Shown: positions 41,132-49,404, numbered from the stretch's first letter. The stretch: 64,000 bases of DNA from Streptomyces silvae (GCF_016745505.1 NZ_JAERUC010000138.1:1-64000); one strand, 5' to 3'. Made by a program: numbers and translations. Notes: generated by a model not told the origin, from the letters alone.

Positions 41132-41923
41132 ATGCCAGACACGACGGAGGCGGGCGGCGTCCGCGAGGTGAAGTCCGCGGCGCGCACGGTCGAGCTGCTG
41201 GAGGTGCTGGCCGCACGCGGCGACCGCCCGGCACGGCTCCAGGAGCTGGCGGACGAGCTGGGCGTGCCCCGCAGTTCGATGTACGCGCTGCTCCAGACCC
41301 TGATCTCACGCGGCTGGGTCCGCACGGATCTGACCGGCTCGCTGTACGGCATCGGCATCCACGCCCTGCTCACCGGCACCAGCTATCTGGACTCCGACCC
41401 CCGGCTGCGCGCGGTGCGGCCGTTCCTCGACGAGGCCTCCGAGGCGCTGGGCGAGACGATCCACATGGGCCGGCTGGACGGCCGGGACGTGGCGTATCTG
41501 GCGACGCGGGAGTCCCACGAGTACCTGCGGACGATCAGCCGGGTCGGGCGGCGGCTCCCGGCGCACGTGGGGGCACTGGGCAAGGCGCTGCTGGCCGAAC
41601 GGCCCGACGAGGAGCTGCCCGAGGGCCCGTACGAGGCACTGACGCCCCGCACCCACACGGACAGGGGCACCCTGCTGGCCGACCTCACCGAGGTCCGGGA
41701 GCGCGGTTACGCGGTGGACCGGGAGGAGGGCGTGACCGGCATCGTCGGCTTCGGATTCGCCCTGAGGTACGACGATCCGGCGCAGGACGCGGTCAGTTGC
41801 TCGGTGCCCGTGGCCCGGCTGACACCGGAGCACGAGGAGCGGATCGTGGCGGTGATGCGGGAGATCCGGGCGAAGATGGAATCGACGGTCCCGACCGGCA
41901 GCGGGACGGCGCACTGGCGCTGA
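41132..41923 (+). CDS. IclR-family transcriptional regulator
   Basis: A 263-residue regulator. The winged helix (SAARTVELLEVLAARG; LQELADELGVPRSSMYALLQTLISRGWV) is followed by the IclR effector domain (LDEASEALGETIHMGRLDGRDVAYL; RVGRRLPAHVGALGKALLA; REEGVTGIVGFGFAL). It diverges from kdgD-gudD-MFS and probably represses them until glucarate or a breakdown product binds. ATG at 41132 lies after GATCGGCGC, a weak ribosome-binding site. Confidence 0.92.
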   Translation: MPDTTEAGGVREVKSAARTVELLEVLAARGDRPARLQELADELGVPRSSMYALLQTLISRGWVRTDLTGSLYGIGIHALLTGTSYLDSDPRLRAVRPFLDEASEALGETIHMGRLDGRDVAYLATRESHEYLRTISRVGRRLPAHVGALGKALLAERPDEELPEGPYEALTPRTHTDRGTLLADLTEVRERGYAVDREEGVTGIVGFGFALRYDDPAQDAVSCSVPVARLTPEHEERIVAVMREIRAKMESTVPTGSGTAHWR

Positions 41924-42005
41924 CGTCGCCGGCCGGGCCCGCTTCCGCCCCGGCCCGCACCACCCGACGCGCGCACCCGCCCCGCGCGGGCACGGAGCGC
42001 CGCTC

Positions 42006-42356
42006 TCACCACTCCCGGGGGGCGATGAGCTCCTCGACGTCCGCCTCCGCGAAGCCGTACGCCAGGGCGACGGCCCAGAAGTCCTCGGCTATCACCTCGC
42101 GGGCGACGGTCTCGATCTCGCAGCCCGCCGCCTCGAACTCGCCCTCCAGGGCGTTGAACTCCTCGGTCGCCGCATGCGTCAGCACATACAGCCCGGCCAG
42201 GTCGGCCGGCTGCTCCGCCTCGATGCGTTCACAGAGCCGGACCAGGACCTCCCGGCCCCGGTCGACGACACGGTCGGGGAAGTACGTGTCCCGGTAGAGC
42301 CCCCGCAGGAACCCGTACTCCGCCATCTGCCCATGCCTGATCGTCGTGTCGGCCAT
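42006..42356 (-). CDS. DUF5713 family protein
   Basis: A 116-residue cytosolic protein. The motifs LYRDTYFPDRVVDRG, LYVLTHAATEEFNALE and the C-terminal FAEADVEELIAPREW match the DUF5713 family as I remember it, a small helical protein of unknown role also found in Firmicutes and Bacteroidetes. ATG at 42356 has GGGGA upstream. It is a lone gene convergent with the IclR gene; no neighbour hints at a function. Confidence 0.75.
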   Translation of the reverse strand: MADTTIRHGQMAEYGFLRGLYRDTYFPDRVVDRGREVLVRLCERIEAEQPADLAGLYVLTHAATEEFNALEGEFEAAGCEIETVAREVIAEDFWAVALAYGFAEADVEELIAPREW

Positions 42357-42507
42357 GCCCGTCCCCGCCCGCTCGATGCCCCGTCGTGACCGATGGTGCA
42401 CCATGCCACTGACAGTGACGTGCGGACGGCCGTGACGAGGGGCAGCGGCGGGGCCGCCACGAGGGCGGCCGGGCGGGGCGGCGCCGCGCACGCCCACCGC
42501 ACGCCGG

Positions 42508-42566
42508 CACGCTCGCCGCAGGCGCAACACGCTCACCGCACGCCCGGCACGCTCACTGCACGCGCG
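42508..42566. repeat. 20-bp tandem repeat containing the Asp23/Gls24 stop codon
   Basis: CACGCTC-centred units start at 42508, 42528 and 42548 (20-bp spacing). The third unit contains the minus-strand stop at 42553-42555, and the second carries another TGA in a different frame. Confidence 0.85.
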
Positions 42567-43017
42567 CGGACGACCGGCTGCGGTTCTCGTCCTCGTCCTC
42601 GTCGTCGTCCTCGTCCGGGACGTGGACGTCGAAGACGTTGATGTTGATCTCGACGACCTCCAGACCGGTCATCGTCTCGACCGCGTCCGTCACATGGGTC
42701 CTGATCCGGTCCGCGAGCTCATGGATCGGTATGCCGTACTCCACCTCGATGTCGACGTCGACCGCGGTCTGCTTCTCCCCCACTTCCACCTTCACTCCGC
42801 GACCACCGCCGGAGGAGGATCCGGGCACCCGGCCCGCGACGGCGCCCAGCGCCTTGGAGGCGCCCCGCCCCACCGAGTGCACGCCCTCGGTCTCGCGGAT
42901 GGCGATTCCGGCGATCGTGGCCACCACACCGTCGGCGATGGTGGTCCTGCCGCGTCCGGACTGCTCCCCGTTCCTGCCTGTCGTTGAACTCCCGCCCAGG
43001 GACTCGACATCAGCCAT
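42553..43017 (-). CDS. Asp23/Gls24 family envelope stress protein
   Basis: A 154-residue protein with the Asp23/Gls24 (DUF322) fold at about residues 25-130: TTIADGVVATIAGIAIRETEGVHSV, a glycine-rich insertion, then KVEVGEKQTAVDVDIEVEYG and VVEININVFDVHVP. It ends in a strongly acidic tail (DEDDDEDEDE). In Firmicutes such proteins attach to the membrane through a partner and respond to envelope stress; Streptomyces carry several. There is no membrane segment, and no Amaj-type partner gene lies beside it. ATG at 43017 lacks a strong ribosome-binding site. Confidence 0.87.
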   Translation of the reverse strand: MADVESLGGSSTTGRNGEQSGRGRTTIADGVVATIAGIAIRETEGVHSVGRGASKALGAVAGRVPGSSSGGGRGVKVEVGEKQTAVDVDIEVEYGIPIHELADRIRTHVTDAVETMTGLEVVEININVFDVHVPDEDDDEDEDENRSRSSARVQ

Positions 43018-43342
43018 GACTGCCTCACAGAGGGTTCGTGCGACGAGGCGACTCGTCCCTCGTCGGCTCCTCGTCTCACTGTGCGCCTGCCCGTCACCTG
43101 CCGCCATCGGAGTGACACACCGCTCGGCGCGGCCACGCTCGGTGACCGGAACGCGGCCGGCCGGCCACCGTAAACAGCGGCGCACACAACCCTCGCGCCC
43201 GCGCCCCCCGCACGGTCCCAGGCGTGCGCAGCATCACCCTGGACAGCCACCGTGACCGCCGGGTAACTTTTGACCAGGACTGAGCAAGCGCTTAGCCACC
43301 GCGACCGAAGCTGACGCTGCAGCTGACACCAGGAGGCATCCC
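43018..43342. other. 325-bp divergent intergenic region
   Basis: No gene is supported here. The right end (43270-43298) holds the acyl-CoA dehydrogenase promoter and a palindrome; the remainder has no clear repeat, hairpin or small ORF with a ribosome-binding site. Promoter elements for the Asp23/Gls24 gene must lie at the left end but are not obvious. Confidence 0.5.
43270..43298 (+). promoter_or_regulatory. promoter and palindromic operator of the acyl-CoA dehydrogenase gene
   Basis: TTGACC (43270-43275), 17-bp spacer, TAGCCA (43293-43298). The palindrome AGCAAGCGCTTAGC (43283-43296, core AAGCGCTT) fills the second half of the spacer and overlaps the -10, an ideal place for repression. TetR-type regulators of acyl-CoA metabolism use sites of this style. 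Confidence 0.55.
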
Positions 43343-44500
43343 GTGCGCCGTACGGTTTACAACGAGGACCACGAGGCGTTCCGGGAGACCATCCGCGCCT
43401 TCATCGAGGCCGAGGTCGTCCCCGTCTACGACGAGTGGTTCGCCGCGGGCCAGGCACCGCGCGACTTCTACTACAAGCTCGCCGAGCTGGGCATCTTCGG
43501 CATCGAGGTGCCCGAGGAGTACGGCGGCGCGGGCATCGAGTCCTTCAAGTTCGAAGCGATCCTGTACGAGGAGACCGCCCGCGCGGGCATCTCCTTCGGC
43601 GGCTCCGGCGTGCACGTCCTGCTCTGCCTGCCCTACCTCAAGGCGTACGCCACCGAGGAGCAGAAGAAGCGCTGGCTGCCGGACTTCGTCTCCGGCAGGT
43701 CGATGTACGCGATAGCCATGACCGAGCCGGGCACCGGTTCGGACCTGGCCGGCATGAAGACGACCGCCAAGCTCTCCGAGGACGGCACGCACTACGTCCT
43801 CAACGGCGCCAAGACCTTCATCACCGGTGGTGTGCACGCCGACAAGGTCATCGTCTGCGCCCGTACGGACTCCCCCAAGGCCGACGACCGCCGCCACGGC
43901 ATCTCGCTCCTCGTGGTCGACACCAAGTCCGAGGGCTACTCGGTCGGCCGCAAGCTCGACAAGCTGGGCCTGAAGGTCTCCGACACCGCCGAACTGGCCT
44001 TCGTGGACGTCAAGGTGCCCGTCGAGGACCTGCTGGGCGAGGAGAACAAGGGCTTCTCCTACCTCGGCCAGAACCTCCCGCAGGAGCGCCTGGGCATCGC
44101 CGTCGGCGCGTACGCGCAGGCCGCCGCCGCCGTGCGGTTCGCCCAGCAGTACACGCAGGACCGCACCGTCTTCGGCAAGCCCGTCGCGTCCTTCCAGAAC
44201 ACCAAGTTCGAGCTGGCCGCCTGCAAGGCCGAGGTCGACGCGGCCGAGGCCGTCTGCGACCGTGCGATCGAGGCGCTGGACGCCGGTGAGCTGACCCCCG
44301 CCGAGGCCGCGTCGGCGAAGCTGTTCTGCACCGAGGTCGCGCACCGCGTGATCGACCGCTGCCTCCAGCTGCACGGCGGCTACGGCTTCATGAACGAGTA
44401 CCCGATCGCCCGTCTCTACACGGACAACCGGGTCAACCGCATCTACGGCGGCACCAGCGAGGTCATGAAGTCGATCATCGCCAAGTCCATGGGGCTCTGA
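43343..44500 (+). CDS. acyl-CoA dehydrogenase
   Basis: A 385-residue FAD-dependent acyl-CoA dehydrogenase that introduces the alpha-beta double bond into an acyl-CoA. Family motifs are AMTEPGTGSDLAGMKT (flavin/substrate), FITGGVHADKVIV, LPQERLGIAVGAYAQA, QLHGGYGFMNEYPIAR and YGGTSEVMKS with the likely catalytic Glu near residue 376. GTG at 43343 follows AGGAGG. A thioesterase gene lies 21 bases downstream, so the two are probably co-transcribed in fatty acyl-CoA turnover. It is distinct from the acdH paralogue at 54070. Confidence 0.93.
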   Translation: MRRTVYNEDHEAFRETIRAFIEAEVVPVYDEWFAAGQAPRDFYYKLAELGIFGIEVPEEYGGAGIESFKFEAILYEETARAGISFGGSGVHVLLCLPYLKAYATEEQKKRWLPDFVSGRSMYAIAMTEPGTGSDLAGMKTTAKLSEDGTHYVLNGAKTFITGGVHADKVIVCARTDSPKADDRRHGISLLVVDTKSEGYSVGRKLDKLGLKVSDTAELAFVDVKVPVEDLLGEENKGFSYLGQNLPQERLGIAVGAYAQAAAAVRFAQQYTQDRTVFGKPVASFQNTKFELAACKAEVDAAEAVCDRAIEALDAGELTPAEAASAKLFCTEVAHRVIDRCLQLHGGYGFMNEYPIARLYTDNRVNRIYGGTSEVMKSIIAKSMGL

Positions 44501-44521
44501 GAGCGGCTACGTTTCTCTCCC

Positions 44522-45397
44522 ATGAGCGCAGCACTTGACTCCCTGCTCGATCTGCTCGACCTGGAGCGGATCGAGCAGGACATCTTCCGGGGCACGAGCC
44601 GTTCCGCGGTCGTGCCCCGTGTCTTCGGCGGCCAGGTCGCGGCCCAGGCCCTGGTCGCCGCCGGGCGTACGGTCCCCGAGGACCGGGGCGCCCACTCCCT
44701 GCACGCGTACTTCCTGCGCCCCGGGGACCCGGGCGCTCCGATCGTCTACAGCGTGGACCGGATCCGCGACGGGCGGTCCTTCACCACCCGCCGGGTCGTC
44801 GCCGTCCAGCACGGCAAGCCGATCTTCCACCTCTCGGCGTCGTTCCAGGTGCACGAGGAGGGCATGGACCACCAGGCGGTCATGCCGCGGTCGCCCGACC
44901 CGGAGACCCTGCCGACGGCCGCGGAGATGCTGCCCCGGTACGCGGACCGTTTCGCGGACCCGCGCATGGTGGACCGGCTGCTGGAGGCACGGGCCGCGGT
45001 CGATCTGCGGTACGTCGACGCGCCGCCGTTCGCCACGGCCGGCGAGCCGCGCGAGCCGCGCTCCCAGGTCTGGTTCCGGACGCACGGCAAGCTGGCGGAC
45101 GACCCGCTGCTGCACGTCTGCATGGCGACGTACGTCTCCGACATGACGCTGCTCGACTCGGTGCTGCTCGCCCACGGGCGCGGCGGCTGGGCGATCGGTG
45201 ACGTGGTGGGCGCCAGCCTGGACCACGCGATGTGGTTCCACCGCCCCTTCCGGGCGGACGAGTGGCTGCTGTACGACCAGGAGTCGCCCTCGGCGTCCGG
45301 CGGGCGCGGTCTCGGCCAGGCCAGGATCTGGACGGCGGACGGGAAGCTGGCCATCACGGTCATCCAGGAGGGCCTGGTCCGCGTCCCGAGGGACTGA
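44522..45397 (+). CDS. tesB: acyl-CoA thioesterase II (TesB-like)
   Basis: A 291-residue double-hotdog thioesterase that hydrolyses acyl-CoA to free acid and CoA. Motifs match TesB: FRGTSRSAVVPRVFGGQVAAQAL, HSLHAYFLRPGDP, VDRIRDGRSFTTRRV in the first hotdog; YVSDMTLLDSVLL (catalytic Asp) and SLDHAMWFHRPFRADEWLLY in the second. ATG at 44522 has an indistinct ribosome-binding site (GTTTCTCTCCC), so coupling to the acyl-CoA dehydrogenase 21 bases upstream is likely. Confidence 0.93.
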   Translation: MSAALDSLLDLLDLERIEQDIFRGTSRSAVVPRVFGGQVAAQALVAAGRTVPEDRGAHSLHAYFLRPGDPGAPIVYSVDRIRDGRSFTTRRVVAVQHGKPIFHLSASFQVHEEGMDHQAVMPRSPDPETLPTAAEMLPRYADRFADPRMVDRLLEARAAVDLRYVDAPPFATAGEPREPRSQVWFRTHGKLADDPLLHVCMATYVSDMTLLDSVLLAHGRGGWAIGDVVGASLDHAMWFHRPFRADEWLLYDQESPSASGGRGLGQARIWTADGKLAITVIQEGLVRVPRD

Positions 45398-45426
45398 AGC
45401 CGCACCTTCGGGACATACTGCCCGTC

Positions 45427-46407
45427 ATGAGTGACGCCACGAGTGACGCCAGCAGTGCCGAGCAGAGCGGTGGCGGGTCCACGGTCACCGTCGTCGTCGC
45501 GGCGGCCGCCAACCTCGGTATCGCGCTGGCGAAGCTGGTGGCGGGGCTGATCAGCGGGTCGAGCGCGATGCTGTCCGAGGCCGCGCACTCGGTCGCCGAC
45601 ACCGTCACCGAGGTCATGCTCCTCACCGCGCTCAAGCGCAGCGAGAAGCCGGCCGACGAGGACCATCCGCTGGGCTACGGCCCCGAGCGGTACATCTGGG
45701 CGATGCTCGCCGCCGTCGCGACGTTCGTCGGCGGTGCGGTGTTCTCCCTGTACGACGGCATCCACACCCTGCTGCAGGGCGAGGAGCTCGGCGATCCGCT
45801 CGTCTCGTACCTCGTGCTCGCGGTCGCCTTCCTGCTGGAGGGCTTCTCGCTGCGCACGGGCGTCCGGCAGGTGCGCGGTGAGGCCGCGCGGCTGCGGATG
45901 CCCGCGCCGCGCTATCTGCGCCGCACCCCCGACACGGCGGTCAAGGCCGTGGTGATGGAGGACTCCGCCGCCCTGGCCGGGCTGCTGCTGGCGGCCGGCG
46001 GCCTTCTCGGCGGGCAGCTCTCGGGCTCCGGGGTCTGGGACGGCATCGCCTCGATCCTCATCGGCGTACTGCTGGTGTACGTGGCGTGGGTGCTGTGCCG
46101 GTCCAACGCCCAGCTGCTGATCGGCCGGCCGCTCCCCGCCGACATGCGGGCCGGGGTGCGCGAGGAGCTGCTGTCCGTGCCGCACATCGTCGAGGTGGTG
46201 GAGCTGACCACGCTGATCCAGGGCCCCTCGGAGCTGCTGGTCGCCGCGAAGATCGACTTCCGGGACGCGGCGACGGCCGCGCAGATCGAGTGGGCGTGCG
46301 AGGAGGCGGAGCAGCAGCTGCGGGAGCGCTATCCGTCGATCCAGCGGGTGTACCTGGACCCCACCCCGGGGCGCGCGCAGCGGCTCGCGGCGCGCTCCGG
46401 CGGCTGA
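45427..46407 (+). CDS. cation diffusion facilitator family transporter
   Basis: A 326-residue CDF metal/proton antiporter. Six helices run from about residue 20 to 230, with the site-A metal motif SEAAHSVADTVTEV in helix 2 and VVMEDSAALAGLLL in helix 5 (the usual HxxxD reads ExxxA-type here). A cytosolic ferredoxin-like domain follows (VVELTTLIQGPSELLVAAKIDF). DEDHPLGYGPERYIW is a family loop. The altered helix-5 site resembles the CDF branch annotated as Fe/Mn or general. The N-terminus contains a small duplication (SDATSDASS). Export of Zn, Mn or Fe is inferred. Confidence 0.88.
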   Translation: MSDATSDASSAEQSGGGSTVTVVVAAAANLGIALAKLVAGLISGSSAMLSEAAHSVADTVTEVMLLTALKRSEKPADEDHPLGYGPERYIWAMLAAVATFVGGAVFSLYDGIHTLLQGEELGDPLVSYLVLAVAFLLEGFSLRTGVRQVRGEAARLRMPAPRYLRRTPDTAVKAVVMEDSAALAGLLLAAGGLLGGQLSGSGVWDGIASILIGVLLVYVAWVLCRSNAQLLIGRPLPADMRAGVREELLSVPHIVEVVELTTLIQGPSELLVAAKIDFRDAATAAQIEWACEEAEQQLRERYPSIQRVYLDPTPGRAQRLAARSGG

Positions 46408-46531
46408 GGGAGGCACCGGGGCACGCGCCGTCGCGCACCGGAATGCGGGAGTACGTCGAGAGGTGGGGTCCGCGCTCCCGCGAAGGGGTAGGACCCTGCC
46501 GATCTTTCCCCCTCACCGAGGAGTACCGGCC

Positions 46532-47779
46532 GTGTCCCAGCCTCCCGCCCCCCTCGTCCTCGACCCCGCCGCCCACGACGCGGACGCGGAGCACGAGCTG
46601 TTACGCGCCCAGGGCCCCGCGGTCCTTATCGACATCCTGGGCGTGGAGGCCTGGTCGGTCTCCGATCCCGCCCTCCTGAAGGAGCTCCTGACCAGCCCGG
46701 ACGTCTCCAAGGACGCCCGGCAGCACTGGCCGGGCTTCGAGGAGGCGGTCCGCTCGTGGCCGCTGGCCCTGTGGATCGCCGCCACGAACATGTTCACCGC
46801 GTACGGAGGCGAGCACCGCCGCCTGCGCCGCATCGTCGCCCCGGCGTTCAGCGCCCGGCGCATCGCCGCGCTGAGGCCGACCGTCGAGGGCATCGTGGAG
46901 CAGCTGCTCGACGGCCTGGAGAGCACCACACCCCGGGGTGAAGTGGCGGACCTGCGCGACCGGTTGGCGTACCCGCTGCCCATCACGGTGATCGGGCGCC
47001 TCCTGGGCGTCTCCGACGAACGGGCCGACGACTTCCGCGCGGTCGTCAACGACGTGTTCTCCACGACGCTGACCCCCGAGGAGGCCGCCGCCAACACGGC
47101 GGAGCTGTACGGGATGCTCGACGCCCTCATCGCCGCCAAGCGGGCCGAGCCGGGCGATGACGTGGCCTCGGTGCTGATCTCCCTGGGCGAGGCGGGCGCC
47201 GGCGGGGGCGAGGCGGGCGCCGACGGGGAGGGGCTGACCGAGGAGGAGCTGCGGGACACGCTGCTCCTGATGATCAACGCCGGCTACGAGACCACGGTCA
47301 ACCTGATCGACCAGGCCGTCACGCTCCTGCTGACCGACCCCGCCGAGCTCGCCCATGTCCGTGCGGGCCGTGCGTCGTGGCAGGACGTCGTGGAGGAGAC
47401 GCTCCGCCACTCGCCCCCGGTCAAACACCTGCCCCTGCGGTACGCCGTCGCGGACGTCCCGCTGCCCGACGGGCGGACCATCGCCAAGGGCGAGGCGATC
47501 CTGGCCTCGTACGCGGCCGCCAACCGCCACCCCGGCTGGCACGACGATCCGCATGTCTTCGACGTCACCCGGATCACCAAGGAGCACCTCGCCTTCGGGC
47601 ACGGGATCCACTTCTGCCTGGGCGCCGCGCTGGCCCGGATGGAGGCGGAGATCGCGCTGAGCGCCTTCTTCGCGCGGTTCCCCGACGCCGAGATCGCTCC
47701 CGGAGCGGGGGACATGGGACCGGTGGCCTCGCTGATCAGCAACGGCCACCGGTCGCTGCCCGTACGCCTGCGGCCCTGA
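46532..47779 (+). CDS. cytochrome P450
   Basis: A 415-residue soluble bacterial P450 (CYP107-like by motifs). I-helix oxygen-binding AGYETT at residues 250-255, ExxR in EETLR at 288-292, heme-binding FGHGIHFCLG with Cys362. GTG at 46532 follows GAGGAG with 8-base spacing. A Gly/Ala-rich loop near residue 220 (GEAGAGGGEAGADGEG) is a small tandem expansion before the I helix. No ferredoxin or reductase gene is adjacent, so it relies on redox partners elsewhere; the substrate is unknown. Confidence 0.93.
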   Translation: MSQPPAPLVLDPAAHDADAEHELLRAQGPAVLIDILGVEAWSVSDPALLKELLTSPDVSKDARQHWPGFEEAVRSWPLALWIAATNMFTAYGGEHRRLRRIVAPAFSARRIAALRPTVEGIVEQLLDGLESTTPRGEVADLRDRLAYPLPITVIGRLLGVSDERADDFRAVVNDVFSTTLTPEEAAANTAELYGMLDALIAAKRAEPGDDVASVLISLGEAGAGGGEAGADGEGLTEEELRDTLLLMINAGYETTVNLIDQAVTLLLTDPAELAHVRAGRASWQDVVEETLRHSPPVKHLPLRYAVADVPLPDGRTIAKGEAILASYAAANRHPGWHDDPHVFDVTRITKEHLAFGHGIHFCLGAALARMEAEIALSAFFARFPDAEIAPGAGDMGPVASLISNGHRSLPVRLRP

Positions 47780-47830
47780 GCCTCCCGGCGGCCGGGCACG
47801 GGGCCCAACCCGTGAGGAGCGGGCGGCGCC

Positions 47831-48628
47831 CTACGCCCGGTCGGCGGAGGGGAGCAGTCCGGCCGCGTCCAGCAGGTACTCGGTCATCGGGTCGTAGTAG
47901 CGCGGGTCGGCGACGTGGTCGTCCAGCGGCACGGTGACCTGGAGGGTGCCCTCCGCCTCGCCCAGGAACAGCGCGGGGTCGTTGCAGTCCGCGTAACCGA
48001 TCGAGTCGATCCCGCGCTGCCCGGCGCAGCCCGCCCAGCCGTGGTCGGCCACGACGAGGTCGGGCTGCGGCCGGCCCTCGCGCTCCAGGCCGTCCAGGAT
48101 GGCGGCCATCGGGACCGGTGAGTGGGTGTGCCAGAGGGTCGCGCCGCGCTCCAGCACGGCGACGTCGGCGAACTGGAAGACCATGCCCTCGTCCGCCATC
48201 AGGCCGCCGGGGATCGTGACGATCTCGCATCCGGCGGCCCGCAGCGCGTCCGCCGTCCGCCGGTGCACGTCGAGCAGCCCGCCGGGGTGCCCGGTCGCGA
48301 GCAGCACCCGCTCCCCGCCGGCCGCCGCCTTGCGCAGCCGTGCGGCCATCCGGTCGAGGGCGTCGACCGTCAGCTCCGGGTCGATGGTGTCCTGGCCCTG
48401 CCGGTGCTCCGGGTCGTCGTTGACGCCGCATCTCTCGGCCATCACGGCGAGGACGTCCTGCTCGTCGGTCCAGCGGTCGCCGAGCTCCAGCCCCAGCCAG
48501 AAGTGGCGGTTGCCGTTGGCGAGCTGGCGGTAGTGGGAGAGGTTGTTGTCGCGTGGGGTGGCGACGTCGCCCGCGATGCGTGTGCGGACGAGGTGCTCGA
48601 CGAGGGCGGCGCGGCTGGGTATCGGCAT
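47831..48628 (-). CDS. phosphatase-like conserved actinobacterial protein
   Basis: A 265-residue cytosolic protein that, as I recall, databases label simply 'phosphatase' in streptomycetes. Features include RIAGDVATPRDNNLSHYRQL, ATGHPGGLLDVHR, ATLWHTHSP and VVADHGWAGCAGQRGIDSIGYADCNDPALFLGE. The conserved HPGG, HTHSP and DHGWAG histidines/aspartates could bind metals. I do not know the demonstrated activity. ATG at 48628 was chosen because the conserved start MPIPSRAALVEHLV begins there. It lies downstream of the TetR gene on the same strand with a hairpin between. Confidence 0.75.
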   Translation of the reverse strand: MPIPSRAALVEHLVRTRIAGDVATPRDNNLSHYRQLANGNRHFWLGLELGDRWTDEQDVLAVMAERCGVNDDPEHRQGQDTIDPELTVDALDRMAARLRKAAAGGERVLLATGHPGGLLDVHRRTADALRAAGCEIVTIPGGLMADEGMVFQFADVAVLERGATLWHTHSPVPMAAILDGLEREGRPQPDLVVADHGWAGCAGQRGIDSIGYADCNDPALFLGEAEGTLQVTVPLDDHVADPRYYDPMTEYLLDAAGLLPSADRA

Positions 48629-48688
48629 GCACCCATTGTGCCGTCGGCGGCGCACTGTGTGCCTGGTGTCTCGTACGGCGGTATTTCC

Positions 48689-48712
48689 CCGGCCGGGAAG
48701 GCGCCCGGCCGG
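48689..48712 (-). terminator. hairpin after the TetR gene
   Basis: CCGGCCGGG (48689-48697), six-base loop, CCCGGCCGG (48704-48712): a perfect 9-bp stem starting ten bases after the TetR stop on the minus strand. It probably separates TetR from the phosphatase-like gene. No U tract. Confidence 0.55.
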
Positions 48713-48721
48713 ACCCCGGAT

Positions 48722-49336
48722 CTACGAGGCCGCCGCCGCGAAGGCGCCCCTGGCCAGCCGGTGCAGCAGGGCGGCCGTGGCCGTGCGGTCCGGGAGCGCC
48801 TCGGGGCGGGTGAGGTGGGGGGTGGAGTTCAGCAGGCCGAAGACCGCGTGGACGGTGACCCGGGCCTCGCTCTCCGGGAGGGACGGGTAGAGGGCGCGTA
48901 CGGCCTCGACCCAGACCTCCACGTACTGCCGCTGGAGCTGGCGCACGCGCTTGCGGTCGGTGTCGCGCAGGCGGTCCAGCTCGCGGTCGTGGAGGGTGAT
49001 CAGGGGCCGGTCGTCCAGGGCGAAGTCGATGTGGCCCGCGATGAGGGCGTCCAGGAGCGCGTCCGGGGAGCCGCCCCGGGAGGCGCCGCCCTCGGTGACG
49101 CGCAGCTTCCCGCCGGCCAGCAGACGCTCGCTGATGCCGACGAGCAGCTCGGCGAGCATCGCGTCCTTGCCGGGGAAGTGACGGTAGAGGCCGGGGCCGC
49201 TGATACCGACCGCCGCCCCTATCTCGTCGACCCCGACACCGTGGAAGCCGCGCTCGGCGAAGAGGCGGGCGGCCTCCCGGAGGATCTGCTCGCGGCGGGT
49301 GGGAGCCGCGACACGTGCGGCGGCATGAGTGCTCAT
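48722..49336 (-). CDS. TetR-family regulator of the leucine/isovalerate operon
   Basis: A 204-residue TetR protein: N-terminal helix-turn-helix (REQILREAARLFAERGFHGVGVDEIGAAVGISGPGLYRHFPGK region, residues about 15-57) and an all-helical ligand domain. It diverges from accD1 across a 109-bp gap containing two nearly identical 16-bp dyads, which are its likely operators. Regulators in this position beside acyl-CoA carboxylase operons respond to an acyl-CoA. ATG at 49336 has a weak site; translation may be low. Confidence 0.92.
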   Translation of the reverse strand: MSTHAAARVAAPTRREQILREAARLFAERGFHGVGVDEIGAAVGISGPGLYRHFPGKDAMLAELLVGISERLLAGGKLRVTEGGASRGGSPDALLDALIAGHIDFALDDRPLITLHDRELDRLRDTDRKRVRQLQRQYVEVWVEAVRALYPSLPESEARVTVHAVFGLLNSTPHLTRPEALPDRTATAALLHRLARGAFAAAAS

Positions 49337-49359
49337 GGGGATTCATTCTAGACAGGCGG

Positions 49360-49404
49360 GTTAGCGCTCGTTAACCTGAGCGCAATGCGTTAACGCTCAT
49401 TAAC
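49360..49404. promoter_or_regulatory. twin TetR operators upstream of accD1
   Basis: GTTAGCGCTCGTTAAC (49360-49375) and GTTAACGCTCATTAAC (49389-49404) share 14 of 16 bases and are each partly self-complementary (GTTA...TAAC ends). Centre spacing is 29 bp, near three helical turns. They lie between the TetR start and accD1, so cooperative binding and control of both directions is likely. Confidence 0.75.

Noticed and set aside
24000..43000. The accessory catabolic block as a genomic island
   Set aside because: No integrase, tRNA, direct-repeat ends or base-composition change was visible; a comparison with relatives would be needed to call an insertion.
43018..43185. N-terminal extension of the Asp23/Gls24 protein
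   Set aside because: Upstream in-frame text is Arg-rich and unlike the family, and the ATG at 43017 gives the usual family start.
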